64,000 bases of DNA from Nocardia ignorata NBRC 108230 (GTDB lineage: Bacteria > Actinomycetota > Actinomycetes > Mycobacteriales > Mycobacteriaceae). The notes below the pieces were generated by a model. The model was not told the origin of the DNA. It made no database searches and saw nothing but the letters and a program-made list of their open reading frames with translations. Positions 44,522-53,414 of this stretch are shown one piece after another (the first letter of the stretch is position 1; every line of letters starts with the position of its first letter). The position numbers and the translations under genes were made by a program. The DNA lies in NCBI RefSeq assembly GCF_001612905.1, contig NZ_BDBI01000012.1, positions 62,001 to 126,000 of the forward strand. Direction: 5' to 3'.

Positions 44522-45343
44522 TCATGCCTGACACTGCTGTCCGATGGCGGCGTAAGCGCTGAGGTCCCACGCTTCGGGGTGCATTGGTTCACTGACGTGA
44601 CCGTAGCGGTCCGATCCGATTGATTCGGGTCGCCATCGGTGCGGGGCGGCCAACCCTGGTGTGTGTAGGTGGTAGCCGGTGAGCATCGACGCGATGTCAT
44701 CATGCGTGCGTGGGTGGTAAGCGATCCCGACTGCGCGCAGGGCCTTCACGGCCGATGTGATGTCGTGGTCGAAAACGTCGGCGGTGATGTGGGTGAGCAC
44801 CAGCCATGTCCGGGCCGGTAGCGCGTGGACCAACGCCGCGATCATCGACGGCGCGTCCTCGATGAGTTCGGCAGTGCCGGACAGTATCAACGCTATAGGC
44901 GCCGACATGTCGAAGGTCGTGGCAATGGCGTCGACTACGGCGGTGGTGTCGGTGAGGTCGATTTCGGCGGTGCGGGCGTGGTGCCCCGCCATCAGGGCGC
45001 GGGCGTGGTTGGCCGCGAGCTGGTCGTTGTCGATGTAGAGCGTGCGGGCGCTGCGGGTGTGATCTTCTGCGATGTCGTGCACATTCGGGGCGTGTGGGAA
45101 CCCGCACCCGAGTTCGGCGAACTGGGTGATCCGGTGGTGATTCAGGAGATGGGAGACGGCGCGGCGCGCGAATCGGCGGGATTCGGCAATCGCGGGCGCG
45201 ATCTTGTTCCGCGCAAGTTGCTCAGCGATCACGTCATCGACGGGGTAGTAGTCCTTGCCACCGAGCAAGGCGGAGTGAACGCGAGCGCTGTTGGGACGGG
45301 ACTGGTCCAACGTGATGCGCTGCGGGAGGTCTGTTGTGCTCAC
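44522..45343 (-). CDS. DUF574-type SAM-dependent methyltransferase, second copy
   Basis: 273 residues: LDQSRPNSARVHSALLGGKDYYPVDD (two blocks), motif I FAELGCGFPHAPNVHD, TLYIDNDQLAANHARAL and ALILSGTAELIEDAP. Same family as 29229-30059 but diverged in the core. GTG 45341-45343 with GGAGGAA upstream. Substrate unknown. Confidence 0.86.
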   Translation of the reverse strand: MSTTDLPQRITLDQSRPNSARVHSALLGGKDYYPVDDVIAEQLARNKIAPAIAESRRFARRAVSHLLNHHRITQFAELGCGFPHAPNVHDIAEDHTRSARTLYIDNDQLAANHARALMAGHHARTAEIDLTDTTAVVDAIATTFDMSAPIALILSGTAELIEDAPSMIAALVHALPARTWLVLTHITADVFDHDITSAVKALRAVGIAYHPRTHDDIASMLTGYHLHTPGLAAPHRWRPESIGSDRYGHVSEPMHPEAWDLSAYAAIGQQCQA

Positions 45344-45735
45344 TTCTTGTCGCTTCCTCCTGCGCGGCGGGGAAATTTTGGGCCCCGGAGATCGCGGCGG
45401 TGCCGGGGATTCGATTCCGGGGCCACCTTCGTGCTGCCGGGCCGGGTGAGTGTCGTGTGGTCTCACCGGGGCGACGCGAAGGCCATTCGGTTGGTCGGTG
45501 TTTCGACGCGGGCGTGTAAGTCAGGGCAGTAGGTACAGGCGTTCGTTGGGAAGTCGTCGGAGCCCGGTGCAGTGGCCGGAGTCGATTGCGACAGTGCAGG
45601 ACCGGCGGACGGCGATGTCTTGAACAAACACGAAGGCGGCGGTCAGGCAAGCAACGAAATCCATTCGCACACTGGGGAACTGGATTGTCAGTCGGATATC
45701 TGGCTCATGAGGGTGAGGCGACCTGCCGCTGGTGT
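45344..45735. other. Intergenic region with a possible tiny ORF
   Basis: About 390 bases. A minus-strand frame at 45521-45664 could encode 47 residues (MDFVACLTAAFVFVQDIAVR..), without a ribosome site. It is too weak to call as a gene. Confidence 0.35.
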
Positions 45736-46215
45736 TCATCGGGGGTGCCGCCCGGGTAGGCACGCACGAGCACACTCGATCACAACCGCTCCCGACGGCC
45801 GGAAGGCGCTGATAGCCGGTGAGACCCACGTACGAACTACCAGCGCGTCCGGCACTGGGGACGGCAATGCGATATCACCTTCACGGATCACGACCACGCG
45901 TGCAGTCCAGAGCTGGGCGACCTCGGCGGGGTCGCGGGGAGGTCGGATATCCGATCGCACGAGGAACGTCCACATTCCGGCCCGCGGGTGGCCGATGATC
46001 GGCAACGGTGTGACCCCACGGATATCGAGTGCGGTTTTCACTCGTCGTGCCAGATCGGCGGGCATCATCACTGCGCCGACCATTCCTGCTCGCATCGTTA
46101 TCCGGCCCGTCTGAGGATCGACGACGGTCGGCAGCGAGCACACGCGCCTATAGAACTCACATCGCGCGCGGGGCGTTTCAACGAATAACGAAGGAACAGA
46201 GTACATTTGGTTCAT
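45736..46215 (-). CDS. Hypothetical protein, third gene of a micro-operon
   Basis: 159 residues, no family I can name. Contains GAVMMPADLARRVKTALDIRG, PLPIIGHPRAGMWTFLVRSDI and a closing SAFRPSGAVVIECARAC. The pattern of a fixed-length actinobacterial accessory protein is clear, but not the function. ATG 46213-46215 overlaps the previous stop (ATGA), so translation is coupled. Confidence 0.65.
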   Translation of the reverse strand: MNQMYSVPSLFVETPRARCEFYRRVCSLPTVVDPQTGRITMRAGMVGAVMMPADLARRVKTALDIRGVTPLPIIGHPRAGMWTFLVRSDIRPPRDPAEVAQLWTARVVVIREGDIALPSPVPDALVVRTWVSPAISAFRPSGAVVIECARACLPGRHPR

Positions 46216-46388
46216 GAGCGGCCACCCGGCACGTCGATGAGCAGGGAGGTCGCCTCGGTTGGCATGGCGCCCTCGGCCGGGTTGGGCGCAGTAGCGACCC
46301 ATCCGGCTTCCCGCATCGCCTCGAGCAACGCCGCAAGGTCGGCCACAGCCGGCTGACGCCCGCGAGTTGGGGGAGCGAGGCTGCTCAT
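46212..46388 (-). CDS. Small hypothetical protein, second gene of a micro-operon
   Basis: 58 residues, no family. LAALLEAMREAGWVATAPN forms a helix. It is coupled by ATGA overlaps at both ends (46385-46388 and 46212-46215), which is good evidence that it is translated. Confidence 0.6.
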   Translation of the reverse strand: MSSLAPPTRGRQPAVADLAALLEAMREAGWVATAPNPAEGAMPTEATSLLIDVPGGRS

Positions 46389-46678
46389 CGGATCACCTGC
46401 CGTTCTGGGCGGCGTTTCCCGGCCGAAAGCTGCCACTCCCCGCGCCGGTTGCGGAAAGCGTTGCCCTTGTCACGCAGAGTGTTCAGTACGCGGACGACAC
46501 GCCACTTCGGCGCGTTCAGGTTGTGAGCGATCGTGTCGGCGGTCAACATCCCGCCCGGCTGAAGCAAAGCGAAAACATCGGTTTCGAGAGTGTCAGTCAT
46601 CGGTCCATATCGGTGCCGGAAGCGCCTGAAAAATTCAGGCATAATGTCGGTGCGGCCGATGCTGGTGGGCTGCTGCAT
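46385..46678 (-). CDS. Winged-helix-like small protein, first gene of a micro-operon
   Basis: 97 residues. Residues about 30-90 look like a winged helix (LTADTIAHNLNAPKWRVVRV, then NTLRDKGNAFRNRRGEWQL). AAGGAGG is 7 bases before ATG 46676-46678. It is the first gene of a three-gene, ATGA-coupled operon. Probably DNA binding and regulatory. Confidence 0.6.
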   Translation of the reverse strand: MQQPTSIGRTDIMPEFFRRFRHRYGPMTDTLETDVFALLQPGGMLTADTIAHNLNAPKWRVVRVLNTLRDKGNAFRNRRGEWQLSAGKRRPERQVIR

Positions 46679-46852
46679 ACGTGTCCTCCTTGCGGCCGAT
46701 GTGTCGTTCGGATTCGGCTAGCAGACGGGATGTCGGTCATATGACTTCGGTCGTTGGCGCCAACTCGGAGTCAACTTTGTCGGCCCGGTCGGTATGGTGT
46801 CGACGCCTGCACTGTCTTATCCGCACCGTGCTTGTATGATCTGGTTTCTTCT

Positions 46853-47785
46853 ATGGCTCATCTCCGCTACGATCAGCGCAAACCGCCGCAGTATGACGAG
46901 GGGTATAGCGTGGGGACAGTGCTCAAGGCTTTACTTCGGCAACGACACATCCAGACGGTTTCCGCATTCAACCGCGAGTACGACGCGGCAGCCTCGAAGA
47001 TCGACTCATCCGCCATCGGAGCCGGACCGAAGAAGGCGCAGTTCTATCGATGGCTGTCGGGAAATATCTCGACCCTGCCGTATCCGCATCATTGCCGAGT
47101 ACTTCAGGAGATGTTTCCCGGGTGGAGCATCGAAGAGTTGTTCTCTGGTTACACGGAGGGCACCGATCTGCTCCCACATAAGATGACGGTCGCACCACCA
47201 TCCAGTTCCGGCGCTCGCCAAATCTCTGACATCGAGAGCGTCTTTGCGCGACGCGCCGACTTCTTGAAAGCGATCCCACCGCAAGAGCTGTTCCGTGAAG
47301 CCCGCACGATTGATCTCGTCGGCCTGTCTTTGAACATCCTTTGTCAACAGTGCTCGGATACCGAAATGCGACGAATGATGCTGAATGGAACCACGATACG
47401 CTGCTTGTTCCTCGATCCGAACGGGTCGAATATCACCGAAAGAGAACATGAGGAAGGCCATGCATCAGGCGCGTTGGTGAATCTGACGAGACTTAACATT
47501 CATATGTTGCAGCGAGTTCAGTCCAGTCGGACAACCGAGACGGCCGGTGGGATCGAGATCCGCGTTTACGATGCGCCGGTACGCTTCAATTTGTGTATTA
47601 TCGACTCGGAAATATGCGTGATGCAGCCATACCTGCCTTTCGCTCGTGGCCTTGAATCGCCTACATTTGTGTCCAAGAGGAAGGGGGGCGAAGGAATCTT
47701 CCAGACTTTCGCAACAGTATTCGAGGAAATGTGGAGAAAGGGAACGGAACCCGCAATTGAGTACAACCAGGGAGTCACTGCTTGA
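46853..47785 (+). CDS. DUF5919-like regulator with N-terminal helix-turn-helix-like region
   Basis: 310 residues. Residues 1-90 have an unusual DNA-binding-like segment (VLKALLRQRHIQTVSAFNRE.., KKAQFYRWLSGNISTLPYPH). Residues about 145-300 resemble the DUF5919 domain (IDLVGLSLNILCQQ, IRCLFLDPNG, CIIDSEICVMQPYLP). ATG 46853 (MAHLRYDQRKPPQYDEGYSV). Its end overlaps the inositol-monophosphatase start by 29 bases, so the two are coupled. Perhaps a sensor for a phosphorylated small molecule; that is an inference. Confidence 0.7.
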   Translation: MAHLRYDQRKPPQYDEGYSVGTVLKALLRQRHIQTVSAFNREYDAAASKIDSSAIGAGPKKAQFYRWLSGNISTLPYPHHCRVLQEMFPGWSIEELFSGYTEGTDLLPHKMTVAPPSSSGARQISDIESVFARRADFLKAIPPQELFREARTIDLVGLSLNILCQQCSDTEMRRMMLNGTTIRCLFLDPNGSNITEREHEEGHASGALVNLTRLNIHMLQRVQSSRTTETAGGIEIRVYDAPVRFNLCIIDSEICVMQPYLPFARGLESPTFVSKRKGGEGIFQTFATVFEEMWRKGTEPAIEYNQGVTA

Positions 47786-48566
47786 TATCGCACGCCGTGC
47801 AGTCTCCGGCGGTGTGTCGATTCTTGAGTCGAAAAGAGTGGGTTCGGTTTCGTCGAAAGGTGACCGCGACTTTGTTACGGATGTCGACGTAGCGATACAG
47901 GAACATATTCGCCGGTTTCTCGCCGTAGAAGCTCCGCACATAGCATTCCTCGGCGAAGAGGGCGACCACCAACACCACCGTTTGGATGAGAGGGCTTTCT
48001 GGGCTCTCGATCCCATAGACGGAACGTCGAACTACATTCATGGAATACCGCTCTTTGGCGTATCGCTTGCACTGTTCGAAAATCACGAGCCGGCGATCGG
48101 TGTTATCAGCATGCCCACGTTGCATCGCGAATATTATGCGGCTTCGGGAATGGGTGCCTACCGGAATGGCGAACGCATCCACGTCGGGACGTCGTCGCGA
48201 CTCTCGAAATCGATCATTTCGATCGGCGACTATGCGGTAGGGCAGGATGCGGCACAGCGAAACCGTCCACGACTTTCACTGACGGCGCTGCTGGCCGCTC
48301 GCGCCGAGCGGATCCGGATGTTCGGATCGGCCGCCTTCGACCTCGCCTGTGTGGCCGACGGCAGCACAGACGGATGCGTCATTCTGTCGAACAATCCGTG
48401 GGACATCGCCGCAGGCGCGGTCATCGTGCGTGAGAGCGGTGGTGTGGTCTACGACTCAGACGGCAGCGCACATAATTCGAGTTCACGTCACACGATCGCG
48501 GGGAACGACCTGACAGCAAAGGAACTCGTCGCATTGGTGGGGCAAGCACACGCCGAAGCGGGCTGA
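47757..48566 (+). CDS. Inositol-monophosphatase-family phosphatase
   Basis: About 269 residues: SKGDRDFVTDVDVAIQEHI, FLGEEGDH, the metal-binding DPIDGTSNYIHGIP and the late NNPWDIAAGAVIVRE. All catalytic acids are present. Hydrolyses inositol phosphates, histidinol phosphate or related sugar phosphates. The start is most likely TTG 47757 (MSTTRESLLDIA), with AAAGGGAA about 12 bases upstream, inside the preceding gene. Partner of the DUF5919-like protein. Confidence 0.82.
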   Translation: MSTTRESLLDIARRAVSGGVSILESKRVGSVSSKGDRDFVTDVDVAIQEHIRRFLAVEAPHIAFLGEEGDHQHHRLDERAFWALDPIDGTSNYIHGIPLFGVSLALFENHEPAIGVISMPTLHREYYAASGMGAYRNGERIHVGTSSRLSKSIISIGDYAVGQDAAQRNRPRLSLTALLAARAERIRMFGSAAFDLACVADGSTDGCVILSNNPWDIAAGAVIVRESGGVVYDSDGSAHNSSSRHTIAGNDLTAKELVALVGQAHAEAG

Positions 48567-49068
48567 CAATCGTCGGGGTTGTCGGCTGCCCAGGTAGTCC
48601 TCTGCATACGCAGCCCTTGTCTCTTTGGCGATGACAGCTGGGGAGGGTCGACGGCTGGGCCGCCCGCGAGTGCGCTACTGGGGGAGTGGGTTCGCGGCGC
48701 ACGAAGCGGCTGACGCCCGTTCTCGGCTGCGCGGTTCTGGCGCATATGGCCTTATCCCGGCGTTCTCCGGCGAAGCGAAACGGGCAAAGGGAGCCGGGGA
48801 GCGCGTTCGCGCGGCGCGGGCATGGGCGCGATGAGTAAACGGGAACCATGAACTGACTGCCTGGCTGGAAGCTGTCGAAGCTGAGGTCGAAACGCGGTTC
48901 GGCAACACTGTCTATTCACTTCACGAATACGTCGCCACCGGGCATTGAGGAATCCGGCGAAGGGCGCCTCGATGACGCGTCGCGCATGCGGTAGGCTGCG
49001 GAGACCACCTGTGTGGTTGCCAGGCGATTCGCTGCGCAGCACAGCCGCTGCGTCGGAAGAGAGTAGAT
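48567..49068. other. Gene-poor stretch with a remnant coding end
   Basis: About 500 bases. At 48831-48948 two frames join as MSKRE + HELTAWLEAVEAEVETRFGN.. ending SLHEYVATGH, one base out of frame near 48845, which looks like a tiny frameshifted gene. Nothing else is supportable. Confidence 0.45.
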
Positions 49069-49467
49069 GTGAAGGGCACCGAGGGCAGATCCAGTGCCGA
49101 GGGCGCGGCCTCGAAGGTCGTCCGGCTGCCCAGACGACCACGGCACAGCCCACAGGACCTCGATGACCCGCGCCGTCGCCCCTGGTACTCGCCGCCCGTC
49201 TACGACCCGGCGCCTACCCGCCCGGTTACCCGCGCGGAATTGCAAGCCGAGACCGGAACGTGGTCGGCCGACTCAGAGTCGCAGCATCCCGCCGACGGCA
49301 GCCCCGCACGCGAGGCAGATGTCATCGACCTCGCGGCGTCGCGGCGCAAGCGGTCGGGGGATTCCGCGCGCGGTACCCGGCCGAAGATGATGCCGCGTCG
49401 CGTCGGGTCCGGCGAACGGAAACAAACCGTCGCCGACACCTCACCTCTGCCGAGAACCGAGCGGTAA
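49069..49467 (+). CDS. Hypothetical basic protein
   Basis: 132 residues, Arg/Pro/Ser rich and mostly disordered-looking, no family. Third-position GC is high as in real genes. GTG 49069. Role unknown; could be a decayed or poorly conserved gene. Confidence 0.45.
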   Translation: MKGTEGRSSAEGAASKVVRLPRRPRHSPQDLDDPRRRPWYSPPVYDPAPTRPVTRAELQAETGTWSADSESQHPADGSPAREADVIDLAASRRKRSGDSARGTRPKMMPRRVGSGERKQTVADTSPLPRTER

Positions 49468-49684
49468 CAGCCCGCAGAGCATTCGCGTTCCGCCTGGTAG
49501 CCCAGGGATGCTGCGTCGGCCCAAAATCGTTAGCACAACTAGATAACTCACGAAAATGCAATCCTCGGGTACGATCACCGCGGGGGAGCGCGAGATGTCC
49601 GATGGTCTGCTTAGTATGTCGCAGGCGACGGCAGCTTCGGCTGCCTCACCAAAGCGAATTACGACCATCTCCAGGGGATGAACC

Positions 49685-50485
49685 TTGATCGACATCACAC
49701 CGCACCGCACCCCGCGTCGCCGGTCCGCCGTGACCGCGGTCGTCGCGGCCGCCGCACTGTGCGCCGCCCTCGTCACCGGCTGCTCGACCGACGACTCGAC
49801 CACCACCGCGGCTCCGCCGACCGGCGCACTGCCCGACGGCGCGCAGATCGTGAAGGAGTCGGCCAAGACCACCCAGACCCTGCGCACCGTCCACCTGAAC
49901 ATCGACGTCAAGAACCTGCCCGACCTGCCGGTGGAAACCGTCTCGGCCGACGTCACCAACGAGACCCAGGGCACGGGTGCCGCGATGGGTGAGGCGAAGG
50001 TCAAGATCAAGCCGGAGGACCCGTTCACCGAGGCGAAATTCCTTGTGGTGGACAAGGTTCTCTACACCGAGGTCAGCGGTCGCTACGTGCCCGCCGGGCC
50101 GGCCGAGAAGGTCTACGATCCGGGCGTCATCCTGGACAAGGACAAGGGCATCGCGAACGTGATCGCCAACATCCAGAACCCCAAGGCCGAGGCCCGCGAG
50201 GTCATCGACGGCATCAACACCGTCAAGGTCAGCGGCACCATCGACGCCGCGGTGGTCGACCCGATCGTGCCCCGCATCGGCCAGAACGCCGGCACCATGC
50301 CGATCACCGTGTGGATCCAGGACGTCGCCCCGCCCGCCTCGGATTCGACCAAGCCCTCGGAGGCCGCCTCCACCGGTGAGGGCCCGAATCTGGTTCAAGC
50401 CGTGGTGAAGAAGGACCAGGGCGAGGTCACCGTCGGCCTGTCCAACTGGGCCAAGCCGGTGAACATCGTCAAGCCCGCGGGCTGA
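49685..50485 (+). CDS. LppX/LprAFG-family lipoprotein
   Basis: 266 residues. Lipoprotein signal with LVTGC lipobox (Cys near residue 33). The domain carries the LppX/LprG half-barrel pattern: TLRTVHLNIDVKNLPDLPVE, GEAKVKIKPEDPF, FLVVDKVLYTEVSGRYV, and WIQDVAPP with a closing VVKKDQGEVTVGLSNWAKPV (separate blocks). These proteins shuttle triacylated or glycolipids across the periplasm-like space in mycolate bacteria. TTG 49685 start. The usual P55 efflux gene is not next to it. Confidence 0.85.
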   Translation: MIDITPHRTPRRRSAVTAVVAAAALCAALVTGCSTDDSTTTAAPPTGALPDGAQIVKESAKTTQTLRTVHLNIDVKNLPDLPVETVSADVTNETQGTGAAMGEAKVKIKPEDPFTEAKFLVVDKVLYTEVSGRYVPAGPAEKVYDPGVILDKDKGIANVIANIQNPKAEAREVIDGINTVKVSGTIDAAVVDPIVPRIGQNAGTMPITVWIQDVAPPASDSTKPSEAASTGEGPNLVQAVVKKDQGEVTVGLSNWAKPVNIVKPAG

Positions 50486-50513
50486 TCCTCACCCGCACAC
50501 GCACCCGACAGCC

Positions 50514-50576
50514 CACACCGGTCCGGGATCGCGGAATCCGGCACACCGTGCCGCTCCGCCGACCCGGACCGGTGTG
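50514..50576 (+). terminator. Long inverted repeat after lipoprotein gene
   Basis: CACACCGGTCCGGG (50514-50527) pairs perfectly with CCCGGACCGGTGTG (50563-50576), 35-base loop, followed by TCGTTGGG rather than a T-run. Terminator-like but could also be regulatory for the next operon. Confidence 0.55.
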
Positions 50577-50699
50577 TCGTTGGGTCGGCCGATAAGAGAA
50601 CTTTCAGCGAGATGCAAGGCGCCGCAAGGACTATACGTGTCGGGACGCTGGTCGGCAGGCACACGCATCGACCGCCGTTCGGACACGAAGGAAGCACTG

Positions 50700-52166
50700 A
50701 TGACGATCGATGATCGACCTGATGAACAGGAGCGCGAGCTCCCGCCACCACCCGGCCCCGGAGGGCGACCGCCCGTCAACAACGTGTGGGTGTATAACGG
50801 CAAAGCCTACGACCTGAGCGAGTGGATCTCCAAGCATCCGGGCGGTGAATTCTTCATCGGCCGAACGAAAAACCGCGACATCACCTCGATCATCGGTTCC
50901 TACCATCGTGATCCGGAAAAAATCGCGCGGATGATCGAGCGTTACAGCCTCAATCGTAATGCCACGCCCGAGGACATCCACCCGAAGAACAATGCCCCGG
51001 ACTTCCTCTTCAAAGAGGGTTTCAACAGCTGGGACGACACCCCGAAGTACAAGTTCGACGACAAGAACGACCTGCTGCACGCGGTGAAGGCCCGGATCAA
51101 GGAACCGGAGCTGGCCGCGCGGTTGAAGCGCATGGATCGCCTGTTCGACATCGTGGTCGCGTTCCTGATCTTCGCCTACTTCGCGGTGCAGGGCCTTCGG
51201 CTCTACGACACCAGCTGGATGCCCTTGCCGGTCTTCGTGATCGCGATGGTGCTGCTGCGCAGTTCGCTGGCCGGCTTCGGCCACTACGCTATCCACCGCG
51301 CGCAGAAGGGCTGGAACAAGTACGCGGTGAACGCCTTCGACATGAACTATGTCGCGCTGTCTTTCGTCACCGCCGACGGCCACGCCCTGCTGCACCACCC
51401 GCACACCCAGAGTGAAGTCGACATCAAGAAGAACGTCTTCACCATGATGATGCAGGTCCCGCGCCTGTACCGGGTGCCGATCCACACCGTGCACAAGTTC
51501 GGGCATCTGTTGACGGGCATGATTATTCGCCTGCTCGATGTCTGCCGGCTCACCCGCAAGGTCGGCATCAAGGACATGTACGGCACCTGGCGTGGTGCGC
51601 TGCCGCACTTCATCGGCTCGTTCGGCATGCGGTTCCTGCTGGTCGCCGAGTTCGTGGCCTTCGCCGTCGCGGGCGACTTGCTCGCCTGGGCACTGCAATT
51701 CGTGATCACCCTGTGGATCAGCACCTTCATGGTCGTCGCGAGCCACGACTTCGAGGTGCCGACCGAGGAACTGCACACCGAGACCGAGGACTGGGGTGTC
51801 AACCAGCTCGAGCAGGCTTACGACCTGACCGTGGTGGGCAACAAGTACGTCGACTGCTTCCTGTCCGCGGGCTTGAGCTCGCACCGCGTCCATCACGTCC
51901 TTCCGTTCCAGCGCAGCGGTTTCGCCAATATCGCCACCGAGGACGTGGTGCGTGAGGAAGCCGCGAAATTCGGGGTGGAATGGCTGCCCGCGAAGAGCTT
52001 CTTCGGTGATCGACTTCCCAAGCTGTGCCGGACCTATCTGCTCGCGCCCTCGGACGAGGCCAAGCAGAACCGGTGGGGGCTGGTGCGTGAACACTGCGCA
52101 CCCACAGCGCTGAAGACCTGCGTCACCTACACGGTGCAGGGCTTCACCGGCATCGGAACCGTCTGA
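50700..52166 (+). CDS. Cytochrome b5-fused fatty acid desaturase
   Basis: 488 residues. The N-terminal cytochrome b5-like domain carries the heme-ligand HPGGEFFIGRT motif near residue 46; the rest is an integral membrane desaturase with about four hydrophobic segments and three histidine boxes, GHYAIHRAQ, LLHHPHTQ and SSHRVHHV. It should introduce a double bond into an acyl chain, drawing electrons through its own b5 domain. ATG 50700 follows GAAGGAA. First gene of an operon with a type III PKS (39-base gap) and an exporter. Confidence 0.88.
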   Translation: MTIDDRPDEQERELPPPPGPGGRPPVNNVWVYNGKAYDLSEWISKHPGGEFFIGRTKNRDITSIIGSYHRDPEKIARMIERYSLNRNATPEDIHPKNNAPDFLFKEGFNSWDDTPKYKFDDKNDLLHAVKARIKEPELAARLKRMDRLFDIVVAFLIFAYFAVQGLRLYDTSWMPLPVFVIAMVLLRSSLAGFGHYAIHRAQKGWNKYAVNAFDMNYVALSFVTADGHALLHHPHTQSEVDIKKNVFTMMMQVPRLYRVPIHTVHKFGHLLTGMIIRLLDVCRLTRKVGIKDMYGTWRGALPHFIGSFGMRFLLVAEFVAFAVAGDLLAWALQFVITLWISTFMVVASHDFEVPTEELHTETEDWGVNQLEQAYDLTVVGNKYVDCFLSAGLSSHRVHHVLPFQRSGFANIATEDVVREEAAKFGVEWLPAKSFFGDRLPKLCRTYLLAPSDEAKQNRWGLVREHCAPTALKTCVTYTVQGFTGIGTV

Positions 52167-52205
52167 CCCGGCCGCTGTCACGTCTTCTCTGTCTCGAAAG
52201 GAATT

Positions 52206-53405
52206 GTGCCCGTGTCTGTTTCCATTGATGAAGGTGTGCGTCGACCACACGGTCCGCTGAAGACGACCGACGTCGATCGCGGGCACGATCTGCTACCGCC
52301 GACGCCGCCCACGACCGTCGGTGTGATCGAGGCCGTGGCGACGGGCTCGCCGCAGCGAGTGGTCGAGCAGGCCGTCAACGCCGGACGCGTGGCGGAACTG
52401 TTCTCCGACCCCGTTCAGCGGCAGCGCATTCCACGGATCTACGAGAAGACCAGGATCGACACCCGACATCTGGCGATCGATCCGCTCGATCCCGATTTCC
52501 TCGAGTTCAGCAGGCGCCCCGGCACCATCCGGGAGCGGATGAATCTGTTCTTCGAGCACGCCGCACCGCTCGCGGTGGACGTGGCCCGCCGGGCGGTGGC
52601 CGGTTTGGCGAACCCGGCCGAGGAGATCGGTCAGCTGATCTTCGTGACCAGCACCGGATTCATCGCCCCGGGCGTGGACGTCGCGGTCGTCAAGGAACTC
52701 GGCCTCTCGCCGACGGTCAACCGGATGATCGTGAACTTCATGGGCTGCGCCGCCGCGATGAACGGTATCCGGACCGCCGTGGACTTCGTGCGGGCACATC
52801 CGGACAAGAAGTCGATGGTGCTGTGCATCGAATTGAGCTCGGTGAACGCCGTTTTCGACGACGACGTCAACGACGTGATCACCCACAGCCTCTTCGGCGA
52901 CGGGTGCGGTGCGGTGGTGATCGGCGCCAACCAGGTGCACCAGCCGCTGGCGCCCGGCAGTGTCGTGATCCGCGACAGCTTCAGCCACCTGTTCGACGAC
53001 GCCGAAGACGGCATCGTGCTCGGAGTGAAGGACGCGGGCATCACCTGCGAGCTCGCGGCCAGCCTGCCCGACTACATCTACCGCGGTGTCGACCCGGTGG
53101 TCACGCAGGTGCTGGCGCGCAACGGTCTCGACAAGGCCGATGTCGACCTGTGGGCGATCCACCCCGGTGGTCCGCGCATCATCGAGGAGTCGGCGCGTTC
53201 GCTCGGCATCGCGCCGGAGACGGCCGCGCCGAGCTGGGCTGTGCTCGCCGAGCACGGCAACATGCTGAGTGTGTCGCTGATCTTCGTGCTCGAACGCATG
53301 ATCGGCGAATCCGATTCGGCGGCACCTATTTCCACCGGGGTGGCGTTCTCGTTCGCGCCCGGTGTCACCCTCGAGGGCATCGTGTTCGATGTCATCCGCA
53401 GCTGA
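52206..53405 (+). CDS. Type III polyketide synthase (chalcone-synthase-like)
   Basis: 399 residues. Catalytic Cys in NFMGCAAAMNG near residue 180, His in WAIHPGGPRIIE near 317 and Asn in EHGNMLSVS near 351 give the complete type III PKS triad. Resembles the actinobacterial enzymes that extend long acyl-CoAs to alkylpyrones or alkylresorcinols. GTG 52206 start (MPVSVSIDEGVRRPH). Between a desaturase and an exporter, it probably makes a lipid-like polyketide. Confidence 0.9.
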   Translation: MPVSVSIDEGVRRPHGPLKTTDVDRGHDLLPPTPPTTVGVIEAVATGSPQRVVEQAVNAGRVAELFSDPVQRQRIPRIYEKTRIDTRHLAIDPLDPDFLEFSRRPGTIRERMNLFFEHAAPLAVDVARRAVAGLANPAEEIGQLIFVTSTGFIAPGVDVAVVKELGLSPTVNRMIVNFMGCAAAMNGIRTAVDFVRAHPDKKSMVLCIELSSVNAVFDDDVNDVITHSLFGDGCGAVVIGANQVHQPLAPGSVVIRDSFSHLFDDAEDGIVLGVKDAGITCELAASLPDYIYRGVDPVVTQVLARNGLDKADVDLWAIHPGGPRIIEESARSLGIAPETAAPSWAVLAEHGNMLSVSLIFVLERMIGESDSAAPISTGVAFSFAPGVTLEGIVFDVIRS

Positions 53406-53414
53406 GAGTCCATC

